Shown piece by piece: positions 62,791 to 64,000 of a stretch of DNA of 64,000 bases; the first letter of the stretch is position 1; the number at the start of each line of letters is the position of its first letter. The DNA is taken from assembly GCA_027943335.1 (NCBI GenBank), contig BSBK01006752.1, positions 535,790-599,789 of the forward strand, written 5' to 3'. The notes beneath the pieces are model-generated. The model was not told the DNA's origin. It did no database searches and worked only from the letters and a program-made list of their open reading frames with translations. The position numbers and the translations under genes are program-made. The DNA is from Chamaecyparis obtusa (lineage: Eukaryota > Streptophyta > Pinopsida > Cupressales > Cupressaceae).

Positions 62791-63660
62791 GACATGAAAA
62801 TTTCAACTAGCTATCAACATAATATCAAAAAGTTGCAAGAATAGAATTTGTAGAAAATTGAATGTAGTTTCTAAACTACTGGGCCTTTTTTGAAAAAAAG
62901 TTAGTATGATTGGTCAAAAGTATAGATTTCAATACATTAGTACAAAAATTTTTAGAAAAAAATAAGAAGTAGGTGTATGTCTGACCACCTTAATCATAAT
63001 CAAATGATAATATTTTATTATAAGATTTTATATATAAGTAGTAGACTCATGCCCGGATGTGACGCATATTTTTTTGTAATTTTATACCAAAAAAATAAAT
63101 AATTATGAATTTTCTGCTACAACATTTTCAGAATTAAAAAACTCTCGTGTTTGACCACCTTAACTCATTCAAAACTTTACAAAATTTATAAAAAAAAAAT
63201 TTCCTTATAGTAGGCGAAGCATAGAATGTGACGCATTTTTTGGATTTCAAAAATGTTATACCATCTAAAAGTTATAGTCATTTTTCAGTCAGTATATGAA
63301 TCAACACTTTTGAGGTAACTCAATTAGAAAATAACTAATAATTACTTACCAAATTCAAAATTTGACAGCAATTATATCGATAGAAAGTTGATAATCTCCT
63401 TAAGATACCCTTTTCATTTCATCAAATTCAGGTGAAAAAAAGTTGTCAGCTATGTGGTTGAAGTCTAGAACTTAGAGAAATAGGGGAAAAACACATTTTT
63501 GAGACATTTCAATAGTTGATCATGTAGGTTTGGTGCACAAAGCAATACCGAGCCTAATCGGGTACCCAATATTTTCGTGTACTTGATATTTTTGGGTACC
63601 CAAAAATGCCGGTAGAATTTTGATTTTTCACTTTTCCCTCCCCTTTCTCCCTCCCATTTC
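62791..63660. other. Spacer with a degenerate direct repeat of about 170 bp
   Basis: Motifs CTGACCACCTTAA (62981) and TTGACCACCTTAA (63151), then GTGACGCAT (63059 and 63228), recur about 170 bp apart, so two diverged tandem copies cover about 62975-63310. GGGTACCCAA occurs twice near 63560-63605. No coding domain. Confidence 0.6.
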
Positions 63661-63860
63661 TCCATCCTTCATATGATATATTATATATCAAAAACTATAT
63701 ATTAGATATATATTAGATTATATATTATATATATTAAATATTATATAATATACATTTTACATTAAATATTATTAAATATATATTAATATTAAATGTTACA
63801 TTATATATCATATATTATATATTATTTTATATGTATAATATATTAATATGTATTTTACAA
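63661..63860. repeat. AT-rich low-complexity tract
   Basis: Irregular TATATTA / ATTAAATATTA sequence, not a clean microsatellite. Confidence 0.85.
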
Positions 63861-64000
63861 CTATGTACGAAAGGTTGGAAGATTGCAGAAAAATCATGGA
63901 TGGCCATTAAAAGAAGCAAAGGAAATCAATCAACCTTTTAAAAAATTCATGGACGGCCATTGAGGAAGAGAGAGAGTAAGAAGGTGGTAGGGGCTGAGAG

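Overview
The window looks like nuclear DNA from a large, repeat-rich plant genome. It is AT-rich and gene-poor, and is built mostly from LTR retrotransposons of different ages, tandem and inverted repeats, and decayed pieces of plant gene families: PPR, LRR and probably ferritin. The sparse coding content, long decayed spacers and style of the PPR and retroelement proteins suggest a gymnosperm-like seed plant, but that is an inference. I see no bacterial-type gene clusters, rRNA, tRNA, CRISPR array or organellar insert, and no complete, clearly functional host gene.

Layout. 1-0.7 kb: two exon-like blocks of an unidentified gene. 0.87-9.5 kb: an unusual array of nested hairpins in three blocks, with higher-order direct repeats of 1,022, 1,175 and 1,433 bp, a perfect 2 x 182-bp palindrome and a trapped exon-like fragment. 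9.5-9.83 kb: a CpG-rich, CACTA-like transposon end. 10-17 kb: a possible copia LTR, Ty3/gypsy protease and gag remnants, microsatellites and a ferritin-like N-terminal fragment. 18.2-24.4 kb: a young, nearly intact Ty1/copia element on the minus strand, with 755-bp LTRs, target duplication ATATT, PBS, PPT, and a gag-pol reading frame broken only by two frameshifts.

24.4-47.4 kb: unassigned spacer, a PPR pseudogene, a 2.4-kb non-coding LTR element, a possible CACTA-type MITE, a copia integrase pseudogene, a copia-type LTR with leader, a 772-codon minus-strand reading frame closed only by stop codons, and an LRR fragment. 47.9-57.4 kb: a Ty3/gypsy chromovirus (element A, target duplication TTAAG) whose 5' LTR was itself hit by a second, non-autonomous gypsy element (element B, 3.8 kb, target duplication CTTAT) carrying only gag and protease. 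57.7-58.2 kb: a long (TA)n tract. 58-64 kb: decayed spacer with a retroelement leader and a coiled-coil gag-like pseudogene.

Common thread. Most inactivating changes in the retroelement reading frames look like C-to-T or G-to-A transitions (CAG to TAG, CGA to TGA, Glu to Lys, Gly to Ser). The two LTRs of the young copia element differ by seven transitions and no transversion, five of them at CpG. This is what heavy cytosine methylation of silenced elements would leave behind. The hairpin array at 0.87-9.5 kb is the part least explained by known element classes.
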